A stretch of DNA of 64,000 bases from Stieleria neptunia (GTDB lineage: Bacteria > Planctomycetota > Planctomycetia > Pirellulales > Pirellulaceae). Under the pieces are notes generated by a model. That model was not told the DNA's origin. It worked only from the letters and a program-made list of their open reading frames with translations, and searched no databases. The position numbers were made by a program, and so were the translations under genes. This document shows positions 46,001-54,158 of the stretch, piece by piece. The DNA lies in NCBI RefSeq assembly GCF_007754155.1, contig NZ_CP037423.1, forward strand, positions 10,412,938 through 10,476,937, in the 5' to 3' direction. The first letter of the stretch is position 1. Every line of letters begins with the position of its first letter.

Positions 46001-46194
46001 AGTTCGATCGACAAGCCGCGCTCATAGCGCAGTTCAATGTCGATGCGAATCAATTCGACAATCGCTTCCTCATCGTCGCTCAGCCCATGGTCCGCGAGCA
46101 GCTCTTCGATTTTTGATTGCGACTGCAGTGACCACGTTTCCTCAAAATGATCGATCGCGTCTTCAAGTCGATCGAAAGTGCCTCGATTGATCAT
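43084..46194 (-). CDS. Membrane Ser/Thr protein kinase with TPR tail, altered HRD and DFG motifs
   Basis: 1036 residues. Kinase domain 155-465: Gly loop IGEGAFSCVYLA (161-172), Lys185 in VVLKIV, catalytic loop HNDLKPSNVL (His324-Asn325-Asp326 in place of HRD), LLDFNLSQ (Asp344-Phe345-Asn346 in place of DFG), and YMSPETYRAMMG. A 60-residue insert rich in Gly and Ser lies before helix alpha-E. One membrane helix follows (IASGLVATVLIAILVPLSYLTV, about 505-525), then TPR pairs to the end (SVGGWSQLGLLHYANQRYEQALDCFNRSLEL). Both catalytic Asp residues remain, so activity is possible; HND occurs in other active kinases, DFN is rarer. An ECF sigma gene lies upstream and the matrixin-like gene 36 bases downstream. 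TPR outside or inside the membrane is not decided. Confidence 0.92.
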   Translation of the reverse strand: MINRGTFDRLEDAIDHFEETWSLQSQSKIEELLADHGLSDDEEAIVELIRIDIELRYERGLSIELGDYLDRFTILQERPQRVAEIAFEDYRSRAAKGHPVSVMRWRGLPGVNRESWFQELMREASVHQTRARTARLKDDPTPDAAFEFALAEAGFQLVQKIGEGAFSCVYLATQVELADRFVVLKIVTETLAEPEYMALLQHTNIVPIYSFHQILSRSVICMPYAGRVTLHEFLKDKTVVSERGGQSLIRTVRERIGKTTIKSEDGTGGGSDVQPAPLVPAAEDKAGIRPLEAFRSLDCEALAICLFQRLAGALAHAHARGVLHNDLKPSNVLIRNDGEPALLDFNLSQTLGQKNLRHAGGTLPYMSPETYRAMMGHQTQPGAASDVYGLGVMLFEFVTGRLPYPTPASIASIDLDTAIEARRSRPNWQATDGVHPGMRAIVDRCLQFEPQQRYASADDLQADLQREQENMGLLHAAEPQSWKVKKWTRRHPRAIASGLVATVLIAILVPLSYLTVASLEDNRSLRSQVAFEAFSEESAEFLSSVMADPNRQKASNVHRGVALLEEYDALDPEVMERWVSQLGHDQQQLARETFFRHIAHVAILETQRLAQLRRSDPEASQDLTRLDRLIEAAKAVEHDRPTRARLFLEAERARLAGNDERYQVLDQIAADTPAQTDSQLYLEAVRRLADHDHHAASDLLAALADRNSVPPALRWTMLGRAQFAAGRVEDAKLSFTQSIERAPESAKLRELRGRCHFDLREDASAERDYRKAIELDPESVGGWSQLGLLHYANQRYEQALDCFNRSLELAPGRIWTLLKRSKTYRALGEHDSADADYLAAMSVPCDDPNELSYRAGARFKTEPDAALADLRAACELDPDRPALQRELAQVLAVGLGRHEEAIEAYGKVLQMQPNNEVARIDRALSLIRLGRTQEALADTKVAMEEPNSGRTLYQAACVHALIGKDVNKRRAVTLLAKAIAQGYQPASVGRDQDLASIRDREEFRVIERFLETSRRERRGQPLARQDTHEPSELETY

Positions 46195-46424
46195 CCGGTT
46201 ATGAACCTAGGCGTGTCAAAGTTTTGAATCGGTCGTGATGTTACGACCGATTAAATCGTTTCAATGAGGAGCAACGAAGGGCCGTGAACCCCGCCACAGA
46301 ATTAGCAAAAAAAGATGCCGCGTGTAAAAGGGAATTCCGATCGACGGCCCCCATCGACATCCGCCCACCGGCATCGAAGCCTGCGGGCGCTTCGTCAACG
46401 TTTAAACTTTGGGTGCCGCAGAAC

Positions 46425-46493
46425 AGGGGTCAGGTACCCAAAATGCGAAGCACCCTGCGGGCCATTTGTTTTTGGTACCTGAACCCTTTTCCG
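46425..46493. repeat. Palindromic dispersed repeat, family C, copy 2 (inverted)
   Basis: GGGGTCAGGTACC and GGTACCTGAACCC form imperfect arms around a core that is the reverse complement of the core at 13276-13301. It sits in the 340-base gap between the ECF sigma gene end and the kinase start (46195-46534), where no gene is seen. Confidence 0.85.
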
Positions 46494-46534
46494 GCTCGAC
46501 GGAGCGATGCCACCGCCGACGGCGCCGGACCGCC

Positions 46535-47134
46535 CTACGATTCATCCAGCAGCGATTCCGCCAACAACTCGCGACTCTTCTGCAGGCTCCGCTCGACCGT
46601 GCGGCGACTCCTGCCGGTCAGGTCGCGAATCTCGTCGATGCTGTGACCCTGGATCCGCAACGACAGGATCGTGCGGTGCAGCGGACGAAGCATCTCGAGC
46701 GACTCTTGAATGCAAACCTGAAAAAACTCGGCCGAAGCCATGTCGATGGCCGGCCCCACTCCGTCTAGCTCCACGTCCAGCGGCACATTGCGACTCGCGT
46801 CACGCCGCTTGGCAGAATGATGGCTGGCCTTGTTGCTGAGCTTTCGGACGGCAATCACCGCCAATAAATTCCACAGCGTCGTTCCCGGCGGCGCGTCATA
46901 GTTGCCCGACTGCATCCCGCGAAACATGCTCTTGAACACCGACTGAACGATGTCTTCCGGCTCGGTCATCGCGCTCAAACGTGTGCCGAGTTTGGAACGC
47001 ACCAGCCCGAACACGCGCCGCGCATAACGATCGTACAACGCCTCGGCAGCACCCTCGTCGCCATCCCTCACCATCACGACAAGTGACTTGTCGGTCGGAG
47101 TGAACTCGATCGGGTTGGGAGACGCTTGACTCAC
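46535..47134 (-). CDS. ECF-type RNA polymerase sigma factor
   Basis: 199 residues from the GTG at 47132-47134 (VSQASPNPIEF); the frame can be opened 24 residues earlier only by a TTG. Region 2 is seen in DGDEGAAEALYDRYARRVFGLVRSKLGTRLSAMTEPEDIVQSVFKSMFRGM, and region 4 in LEMLRPLHRTILSLRIQGHSIDEIRDLTGRSRRTVERSLQKSRELL, a helix-turn-helix for the -35 element. Planctomycetes often place such sigma factors before Ser/Thr kinases that act as their partners; the kinase follows here after 340 bases. No anti-sigma gene is recognised. It most likely drives its own downstream gene set. Confidence 0.93.
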   Translation of the reverse strand: MSQASPNPIEFTPTDKSLVVMVRDGDEGAAEALYDRYARRVFGLVRSKLGTRLSAMTEPEDIVQSVFKSMFRGMQSGNYDAPPGTTLWNLLAVIAVRKLSNKASHHSAKRRDASRNVPLDVELDGVGPAIDMASAEFFQVCIQESLEMLRPLHRTILSLRIQGHSIDEIRDLTGRSRRTVERSLQKSRELLAESLLDES

Positions 47135-47839
47135 GACTTGATCTATCGCCGGGTGTTGATTGCGGAACGGATGGTAAAACCATAACCGCCAACGCCCCAA
47201 ACTCAACCATCACTCCCCATTGCAGTGGGCATCGTTGCGACAGGCAGGCGCGGTCGTGAACTACTTACTACGTAAGTAAGAATGCCCCGTCACAACCGCG
47301 CCCATACCTGTGCAAAAAAACACCTGTCCAGCTGCCCCTCCAAACCACGAGTAGCCCCCCAAATCATTCGGACGATCTGGTCCCGAGTCTGATTCGCTGG
47401 ACAGGCTCACAGTGGATCAAGAGAACCGCGCGGTTCCCGCCAAAGATTCCGCCGATTTTCAATTTCTTTTTTCAAACGCTTGGCAACGCCAACGCTTTCT
47501 CCCAGCCGTCGCAACAACCGTTCAAGCATGCCCGCGGGGCAAAGCGATGGCGGACCGGCCGTGATGCGTTCCCGCCGCGAGTGCGGCGCATAAAAAACGC
47601 GCCTGGGACATTGGGGCAAAACATCCCAGACGCTTGGTGCGAGCCGTGCTCAGCACCCTCCACAAGGCTAGTAAATCAGGAAACCCAAGTCGAGTCCCAA
47701 GTGGGGGGCTTTTTGAAAAAGGGGAAAAATTTCATCACCCCCCCAGCCCTGGTACCCCAATGCCCGATCCGGCGGTTCAAGGATTCCGTTTGCCGATGGC
47801 GTTCACCTTCACCGGCCGCAACACGTCGTCCCCCCTCTC
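47135..47839. other. Gene-free stretch, 705 bases
   Basis: No gene recognised. A 70-residue minus-strand frame at 47407-47619 ending in RLLRRLGESVGVAKRLKKEIENRR could be a short basic protein but has no ribosome site. A TACTTACTACGTAAGTA near-palindrome lies at about 47262-47280, and a G-run and C-run (47701-47745) flank an A/T-rich piece. Promoter of the sigma gene is expected at the left end but not identified. Confidence 0.45.
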
Positions 47840-48601
47840 TCAGCGCTGACGCTGCAACAGCGCGCCGAGGATCGCCGAACGAAGCTCGTCCGGGGTCGTG
47901 ATGATGCGGCGCGTCGGCGACGACGTGCGGGGCGAACGCTCCAACTGGGCACCACCCCGTGTCACCGACGGTCCGCTGACGCGTGGCCCGTAGACGCTGG
48001 GCCCGCTGACGCTGGGTCCGTACACCGTTGGCCCGCGGGTTCCTAGGCCAAGCCCCGGCGCCGTGTAGCGATCCCCGGGGGTCGCCGCCCCGACACCGGG
48101 CCCCCAGGTGGCCGCCGGTTGTGGATCAAATCGATGGTCGACAATGGCGACCGGATGCCCGCGCTTGGCGCTGCGCAGCTGTTGCAGGTAGCGAATCTCA
48201 TAAACCAACCGCCCGTAGGCTTCATAGACCGCCAACCAACTCTCTTCCAGTTGCGGTTCGGGCGGATAAAGGGGATCGCCAAAAAACGTCAATTCCACCC
48301 GGGCATGCAAGGCATCGGTCGTGACGAAGCGACCGACCAGTCGATCGAAACGCGCCGGATCGCGGGCCGCCGATTTCAAGTCACTGGTGCTGTCTTCCAG
48401 ATCATCGACCAGCCGCTCGACGCTGCTGCGAATTTTGGGCGTCCGCAACACCACGCGTTCAAAGTCGCGCACCGCTTCACGGTAATCGCTGGCCGCGGCA
48501 TAAATCGGCGTGTTGCCCCCAGCCTCGACCCCGCGCGGCGCGAGGAAGATGAAAAAAAGACCGGCAATTGCGGTCGTCCAAAGACTGCCTGTTCGATTCA
48601 C
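47840..48601 (-). CDS. Secreted hypothetical protein with Gly-Pro-Ser-Val repeats
   Basis: 253 residues from the GTG at 48599-48601, which has a GGAGAG site 6-8 bases upstream; the open frame extends to 48973 but that part overlaps the divergent lpxD region and is not protein-like. Signal peptide: TTAIAGLFFIFLAPRGVEA. The mature part is helical (DYREAVRDFERVVLRTPKIRSSVERLVDDLEDSTSDLKSAARD; WLAVYEAYGRLVYEIRYLQQL). A tail of YGPSVSGPSVYGPRVSGPSV pentapeptide-like repeats follows, then SPTRRIITTPDELRSAILGAL. Function unknown; periplasmic location inferred. Confidence 0.75.
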   Translation of the reverse strand: MNRTGSLWTTAIAGLFFIFLAPRGVEAGGNTPIYAAASDYREAVRDFERVVLRTPKIRSSVERLVDDLEDSTSDLKSAARDPARFDRLVGRFVTTDALHARVELTFFGDPLYPPEPQLEESWLAVYEAYGRLVYEIRYLQQLRSAKRGHPVAIVDHRFDPQPAATWGPGVGAATPGDRYTAPGLGLGTRGPTVYGPSVSGPSVYGPRVSGPSVTRGGAQLERSPRTSSPTRRIITTPDELRSAILGALLQRQR

Positions 48602-48922
48602 TTGAAGCTCTCCCCGATCGGTGTTCACGGCTGCCACCCAGCCGTGCATTGCGCGTGCCGAGACGTCGCGACGAGGGCACTCGACGCAGAAATCACGGCG
48701 TTTGCCGCCCCAAAGCGGGTCTCGCAACGATCGCAAAGCGGTGTCAATTCGACGGCACCCGCGTCTCAGAAGCGGACCCATCACCACCAATCGGGGTGCC
48801 CCCCGCCCGATCGGATCCGTCGACTTTGTCTTGCAGCCATCGGGGCCCTGGCGGTATACCGGGGAGAATGGAGGGTTCGGGTCGTCCGAATCCATGAACA
48901 ATTCAGCGAAAAGGACTTCGCC
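48602..48922. other. Intergenic region between divergent genes (secreted protein and lpxD)
   Basis: About 320 bases that must hold both promoters. No operator or repeat was recognised. The lpxD ribosome site (AAAGGA at about 48909) is at its right end. Confidence 0.45.
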
Positions 48923-50032
48923 GTGGGAATCCGACTTGATGAAATAGCCCAGATGGTTGGCGGGACGCTCCACGGTGACGGCGCGTTGATCTGCGGCGGA
49001 ACCAACCCGCCGGATCAGGCGACGCCAACGGAAATCACCATGCTGGTCGGGCCGAACCCGTCGGCGAATCTGGCGTCATCCAAAGCCATGGCGGTCCTCT
49101 GTGCCGAACGCATCGATTCGGACCCACGCCCCCAAATCATCGTCGCCGATCCCCGCGCCGCCTTTGCGACCGTGGTTTCGCATTTTCGTCCCCCGATCCC
49201 GGTTTCGCTTCCCGGCGTGGGCGTCGATTCCTCCGCGGCGATCGCCAATTCGGCCAAGGTTCATCCCACGGCAACGGTTTGTGCGGGCGTGACGATCGGT
49301 GAGCGAACGTTGGTGATGCCCAACGTGGTCATCATGCCAGGCTGCACGATCGGGGACGACTGTGTGCTGTACCCCGGCGTCACACTCTACGAATACTCCT
49401 CGTTGGGTGATCGCGTGATCTTGCATGCCGGAACGGTCATCGGAGCCCAGGGCTTTGGATACCGGCAAAAGAACGGTCGGCACCTGCCGTCGGCCCAACT
49501 CGGATACGTTCGCATCGACTCGGACGTCGACGTCGGCGCCGGCGTCACGATCGACCGTGGCAGCTACGGTGCGACGCGAATCGGCGAAGGGACGAAAATC
49601 GACAACCAGGTGATGATCGCCCACAACTGCCAAATCGGCCGTCACAATTTGATCTGCAGCCAAGTCGGAATCGCCGGCTCCTGTCGCACCGGCGACTATG
49701 TGATCCTGGCCGGCCAAGTCGGACTGAAAGACCACATCACCCTGGGCGACCACACGATCGTCGGCGCCAAGGCCGGGGTGATGGATGATTGCCAGGGACA
49801 TCAAGTCTATCTGGGATCACCCGCGATGCCGCAACGCGACCAGATGCAAATCTTTGCGATCGAGCGAAAGTTGCCCGAGATGCGTCGCGAGCTGAGAACG
49901 CTGCGGAAGCGACTCGATGCGATGACCGAGCAGCTTGCCGACGGCGAACCCGAACCGGGCGCATCCGAACCGGGCGCATCTGAACAGCGCGAAACCGCAT
50001 CCGATCGCGGAGACGCGGAGCGAGCGGCATGA
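48923..50032 (+). CDS. lpxD: UDP-3-O-(3-hydroxyacyl)glucosamine N-acyltransferase
   Basis: 369 residues from the GTG at 48923, which has AAAGGA 9 bases upstream; the frame is open back to 48119 but earlier residues are antisense to another gene. N-terminal uridine-binding domain: VGIRLDEIAQMVGGTLHGDG, ITMLVGPNPSANLASSKAMAVLC. From residue 115 left-handed beta-helix hexapeptides (AKVHPTATVCAGVTIGERTLVMPNVVIMPGCTIGDDCVLYPGVTL) with catalytic His in NQVMIAHNCQIGRHNLI, and the C-terminal helix (ERKLPEMRRELRTLRKRLDAM) plus an acidic low-complexity tail with two GASEP units. LpxD adds the second acyl chain in lipid A synthesis. ATGA overlap with lpxI. Confidence 0.95.
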   Translation: MGIRLDEIAQMVGGTLHGDGALICGGTNPPDQATPTEITMLVGPNPSANLASSKAMAVLCAERIDSDPRPQIIVADPRAAFATVVSHFRPPIPVSLPGVGVDSSAAIANSAKVHPTATVCAGVTIGERTLVMPNVVIMPGCTIGDDCVLYPGVTLYEYSSLGDRVILHAGTVIGAQGFGYRQKNGRHLPSAQLGYVRIDSDVDVGAGVTIDRGSYGATRIGEGTKIDNQVMIAHNCQIGRHNLICSQVGIAGSCRTGDYVILAGQVGLKDHITLGDHTIVGAKAGVMDDCQGHQVYLGSPAMPQRDQMQIFAIERKLPEMRRELRTLRKRLDAMTEQLADGEPEPGASEPGASEQRETASDRGDAERAA

Positions 50033-50976
50033 TCCGGCGCGGTGGATACGGCCGGGAACTGATTCGCAAGCTGTTGCCCGGATTTTCGTCATCGTCAAAC
50101 CGACACGACCAACCGCCGATCGGATTGATCGCCGGCTGGGGCAGTTTCCCCGTCGAAGTCGCCGAGCATGTGATCGCCAGCGGTCGACGCGTTTGCTGCA
50201 TCGCGATCACCGACCACGCGTCGACGGAATTGGAGTCGATCTGCGACCATGTGAAATGGTCCGGCGTCGGCAAGATCGGTGCCCACCTTCGCTACTTTCG
50301 ACGCCACGGCATTGACCAAGTCACGATGGCCGGCAAGCTGTTCAAATCCGAGTTGCTGTTTCAAGGCAGCGTCTGGATCAAGCATTGTCCCGACTGGACC
50401 GCGATTCGCACCTTCGGCCCCTGCTTGTTGGGCAACCGCCCCGATTCACGCGACGACAGTTTGCTGTTGGCCGTCACCAACACGTACGCAAGACACTCAT
50501 TGACCATCTGCCCCGCCACCGATTTTGCCCCGGAGCTGCTCGTGGACCAAGGCCATTTGATCGGGACACCCCTGACGAAAAAACAGTCGCGCGACGCCGA
50601 GTTCGGTTGGCAAGTCGCCAAACAAATGGGCGGCATGGACATCGGCCAATCGATCACCATCAAAGACGGCACGGTGCTGGCCGTCGAAGCGGTCGAGGGG
50701 ACCGACGAGTGCATCGCGCGAACCGGCACGCTGTGCCGCCGCGGCGGATGGACACTGGTCAAAGTCAGCAAGCCGAATCAGGACATGCGGTTTGACGTTC
50801 CCACGATCGGCCCCCAAACGGTCACCCGCGTGGCCGAAAACGGCGGCACCGCGATCGTGATCGAAGCCGGCAAGACGATCCTGGTCGAGCGTGAAGAAAC
50901 GTTCCGTCTGGCAAAGCAACACGGCATCACCATCGTCGCCCTCGCCCAACCGCAAGCCCTCACCGCCGCCGCGTGA
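50029..50976 (+). CDS. lpxI: UDP-2,3-diacylglucosamine pyrophosphatase LpxI
   Basis: 315 residues. Starts with ATGA overlapping the lpxD stop. The LpxI/DUF1009 pattern is clear: PIGLIAGWGSFPVEVAEHVIASGRRVCCIAITDHAS, the KIGAHLRYFRRHGIDQVTMAGKL segment, DSLLLAVTNTYARHSLTICPATDFAPELL, and the catalytic half with GTVLAVEAVEGTDECIARTGTL, KVSKPNQDMRFDVPTIGPQTV, IEAGKTILVEREETFRLAKQHGI. LpxI hydrolyses UDP-2,3-diacylglucosamine to lipid X in bacteria lacking LpxH. Coupling with lpxD matches lipid A operons. The first 28 residues before PIGLIAGW are a non-conserved leader. Confidence 0.95.
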   Translation: MIRRGGYGRELIRKLLPGFSSSSNRHDQPPIGLIAGWGSFPVEVAEHVIASGRRVCCIAITDHASTELESICDHVKWSGVGKIGAHLRYFRRHGIDQVTMAGKLFKSELLFQGSVWIKHCPDWTAIRTFGPCLLGNRPDSRDDSLLLAVTNTYARHSLTICPATDFAPELLVDQGHLIGTPLTKKQSRDAEFGWQVAKQMGGMDIGQSITIKDGTVLAVEAVEGTDECIARTGTLCRRGGWTLVKVSKPNQDMRFDVPTIGPQTVTRVAENGGTAIVIEAGKTILVEREETFRLAKQHGITIVALAQPQALTAAA

Positions 50977-51604
50977 ACCGCACCGGTTGCTTCCACTCCA
51001 GCGGCGCGTGCATTGCCGCAGGGGCGTGCTGAACGATTTCTGCCGAGTGCGAACGTTGCGCCGAAACAGACTGCGCGCAACGGCGACCGTCGCCTCGGTG
51101 CCTACCACCGCCGCGCCGAAGGGCCCCGCGATCGATAGGACCAATAGGACAGATGGGCCCCTACGTCCTATTGGTCCCATTGCGCGGTTGTTATCCCGGT
51201 AAGCAACGTACGATCGAAACCGATGACGCAGTCGGTTGCATCGACCGCTGGGAATCGCCACTCGGAATTCGGCTCGTCGGTCTGGTTCACGCCCGCAGCT
51301 TGCCGAGCCGGCCGGGCCGCCGCTTCCGTATCAGGATCGCCCCATCGTCTGGTGTATGATTCAAAAAGCGCTTGGTGAGGCTGCGGAGCTGTTTGAGAAC
51401 GACACGGAAACCGGTGCGAGCGATTAGCTTTGGGCGCGCTGAATCGATCTGAAACAAGTCACGTTCAATCGCAGAGCGTGTAGCCGGTTGAGTCCGCAGC
51501 ACGCAACGTGGCCGGAGCCCAAAAAGGTGTCGGACACCTTTTTGGGAAAACAGGCAGGATAGGGGGAGTGCGGGTTGAGCTGAAAACGGAGTTGCGGTTG
51601 TGTG
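50977..51604. other. Gene-free stretch with two palindromes
   Basis: About 630 bases downstream of lpxI. GGACCAATAGGAC (51138-51150) pairs exactly with 51165-51177; CCCAAAAAGGTGTC (51518-51531) pairs exactly with 51533-51546 around a single base. The first could be the lpxD-lpxI terminator (no T-run), the second looks like a dispersed repeat. No gene is recognised. Confidence 0.6.
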
Positions 51605-54145
51605 TTAGCGTGAACGAAAGAGTTCGCTGGTCAGGACTTCGATCACGACCGTGCGCAGCCCGGCGTCATCGTCGGCTTGAACGCGTGCGACGATGTCGTC
51701 GATCGCGAAGCGGTCGGCGGGTTCCATCTGTCTGCCCGTCGCGTACGTCAGTAGTTTCTCGATCAGGCTGCGTTGGAATAACTCGTGACGACTCGCTCGC
51801 AAGACCGCTTTGAAGCTCGCAAAATCCTCAAACGTTTCTCCCGACGGTAACTTTCCCGAAGCGTCGATCGTTGCCGCGGGGGCCTTGCCCTTGGGCTTCG
51901 GGTACTTCGAACGCCAGCGTCCGATCGGATCAAAGGTTTCCAGCGCGAAGCCGAGCGGGTCAATGTTCCGATGGCAGACGAAACACGTTTTGTCTTCGCT
52001 GTGCTTGGACAACTTCTCGCGAATCGTGGTCGCTCCGCTGACATCGGCGTCGATCGACGGGACCTCGTCCGGCGGCGGGGGCGGTGGGGTGCCGAGGATG
52101 TTTTCCATCACCCACACGCCGCGGGTCACCGGCGACGTATCGACTCCATTGGCGCTGACGGTCAACACGCCGGCCATTGCGAGTACGCCGCCACGTTGCT
52201 TGTTGTCGGCCAGAGAGACCCGCTGAAAGCCGTCGGCCAAGCGAAGTGTGTCCTGCTCGGGCAAGCCGTACAACTTGGCGAGCTTCTTGTCGACAAAGGT
52301 GTAATCCGCGTCCAAAAAATCGCTCACCGGACCGTCCTTGTCCAGCAGATGACGAAAGAACCGCCTCGCTTCCTGCTTCATCGACTCCGGCAAGTTTTCG
52401 GAGTAGTACTGCGGGGCGGCTTTGCGCGGCGGCGGCAGGTTGCCGATCTCTCGCAGGTTCAACCAGCTGTCGGTGAAGCCGCTGACGAATGCCTCGGAAC
52501 GCTCGTCGTCGAGCATTCGGACGATCTGTTTTTTTAACTCGCCAGGACCGGTCAGCTTGCCGTTGTCCGCCGCGGCGAACAGCACGGCATCCGGTGGCGC
52601 TGCCCACAGGGCATACGACAAGCGCGAGGCGAGATCGTAGGGTCCGAGCAACGTTTCTTCTTCCGGAGTGATTTCGCTAAGGTACAGAAACGACGGCGAA
52701 CAAAGCATCATCTTCAACGTGTCCAAGGCCGCCTGTCGCGGCGCCGCATCGTCGGACAATCGCTGCTGATAAAACGACTCGATGCGATCGCGATCGGAGT
52801 CGTTCAACGGGCGTCGGTAGGCACGCCGCCCGAACGCGAACAATTGCTCAAGCGCCCGATCGGCCTGGAACCCTTCCGGACCAAAGACCGCAAGCTCCTC
52901 CTTCCCGCCATCGGGTTCCTCGATCGGGCCGTGAACCTTGAACTCCCCGATCCGAATGTGGGGCAGTGCGCCTTCGCGAAGGATGTGGGTCCGACTGACG
53001 CCGGCACTGTATTTCTTGGGATCAAACTCGTCCTTGTACCGTTTGTTGACTGCGATCACCGACGCCCGCGATTCGTAGGGACCGTTGGGAAAGATCAATC
53101 GCGGCGTCTGCCCGGCTTCCAGCCAGACGCGGAACGTCAACCATTCCGGCTGGTCATCCGGCACGATCGCGCGTCCCAAAATCGGTTCGATCGCTTGGGG
53201 ATAGTGAATGTGTCCCTTCGTCACGTCGCCCGGAACGACGGCCAGTTGAAAGGGTTCGGAAAAGTCGATACGGAAGATTTTCGGATCGTAGTGGGTGTCG
53301 CGGTGCATCGCTTGGGCGTGGACGTCGATGTCATACAGCCCGGCGACCGGCACGCCGTCCAGAAAATCTTCGATGTGTCCGTAGCCGCCCTGACGCGTGT
53401 CGGTGTTGGGCTGTTCGTACAGACACAGGTACTCGTATTGGAAGGCATGCCGATGCGGGTTCGACAGTTCTTCGTATTGCCGAAAGTTGTCGGTGAAATG
53501 CCACGTCTTGGGTTCCATCGCCGGTTTGCCAAGACGGGCCTCCACCAGCCGGCTGGCGGCTTGAAAGTATTGATCGAGCAGAAAGCCGGACGTCACCAGG
53601 GATTCGCCCAGATTGTCCATGTGGCCGACGGTGTTGTCCTTGGGAAAATCGGCGGTCAGTCCCAGCGTGTCGACGCGGCGATCAAACAACGTCGCCAGCG
53701 TGTTTTCGTATTCACGATTGGAAAGCCGGCGGATCACCGTCCTCCCGCCCGTGCTTCGAAATTGTTCGCGGGACGCTTCGATGCCGTCTCGCAACGCGCC
53801 CAACAGTGCCAGTCGCTCACCATCGGTCGGCTGCGTTGCATCCTCCGGCGGCATCACTTTGAGCGTCACTTGATCGACAATTTCGTCAGCGGTGATCTGT
53901 TGTTCCGCCGAGGCAAAGGGCAACTTGAACGAGTCAAATTCGCGGTCGCCCTCGGCCGAATCGGCGTTGTGACACTCGGCGCAGTACCGACCGAGGAAGT
54001 CGGCGACGACCGCCTGGGGCGTTGTGTCAGGTTGGGCGTCGGGGTCCGATTCGGCCGCACGCAGCGGGATGCCCGCGGCAAGAACAACCACGATGGTCCG
54101 CGCGGCGCGAATCCATCGCCGGCCGAAGCACTGCAAGGAAAGCAT
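51605..54145 (-). CDS. DUF1592 domain-containing protein (planctomycete cytochrome type)
   Basis: 846 residues from the ATG at 54143-54145 with a signal peptide (AARTIVVVLAAGIPLRAAE); earlier in-frame codons run through the end of the DUF1552 gene. Domain order: haem-binding cytochrome-like head (FLGRYCAECHNADSAEGDREFDSFKL, CxxCH near residue 55), DUF1587 (RRLSNREYENTLATLFDRRVD), a carbohydrate-like middle, DUF1595 (FGRRAYRRPLNDSDRDRI), DUF1592 (GPYDLASRLSYALWAAPPDAVL), DUF1588 (QRGGVLAMAGVLTVSANGVDTSPVTRGVW; TCFVCHRNIDPLGFALETFDPIGRWR) and DUF1585 at the C-terminus. Such secreted multidomain proteins are planctomycete-specific, with unknown substrate. Second gene of a pair with DUF1552, 13 bases apart. 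Confidence 0.95.
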   Translation of the reverse strand: MLSLQCFGRRWIRAARTIVVVLAAGIPLRAAESDPDAQPDTTPQAVVADFLGRYCAECHNADSAEGDREFDSFKLPFASAEQQITADEIVDQVTLKVMPPEDATQPTDGERLALLGALRDGIEASREQFRSTGGRTVIRRLSNREYENTLATLFDRRVDTLGLTADFPKDNTVGHMDNLGESLVTSGFLLDQYFQAASRLVEARLGKPAMEPKTWHFTDNFRQYEELSNPHRHAFQYEYLCLYEQPNTDTRQGGYGHIEDFLDGVPVAGLYDIDVHAQAMHRDTHYDPKIFRIDFSEPFQLAVVPGDVTKGHIHYPQAIEPILGRAIVPDDQPEWLTFRVWLEAGQTPRLIFPNGPYESRASVIAVNKRYKDEFDPKKYSAGVSRTHILREGALPHIRIGEFKVHGPIEEPDGGKEELAVFGPEGFQADRALEQLFAFGRRAYRRPLNDSDRDRIESFYQQRLSDDAAPRQAALDTLKMMLCSPSFLYLSEITPEEETLLGPYDLASRLSYALWAAPPDAVLFAAADNGKLTGPGELKKQIVRMLDDERSEAFVSGFTDSWLNLREIGNLPPPRKAAPQYYSENLPESMKQEARRFFRHLLDKDGPVSDFLDADYTFVDKKLAKLYGLPEQDTLRLADGFQRVSLADNKQRGGVLAMAGVLTVSANGVDTSPVTRGVWVMENILGTPPPPPPDEVPSIDADVSGATTIREKLSKHSEDKTCFVCHRNIDPLGFALETFDPIGRWRSKYPKPKGKAPAATIDASGKLPSGETFEDFASFKAVLRASRHELFQRSLIEKLLTYATGRQMEPADRFAIDDIVARVQADDDAGLRTVVIEVLTSELFRSR

Positions 54146-54158
54146 GATGTGCTCGCGA

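Noticed and set aside
47407..47619. 70-residue minus-strand frame with a basic helical end
   Set aside because: No ribosome site and no neighbour support; too short to decide, so not listed as a gene.
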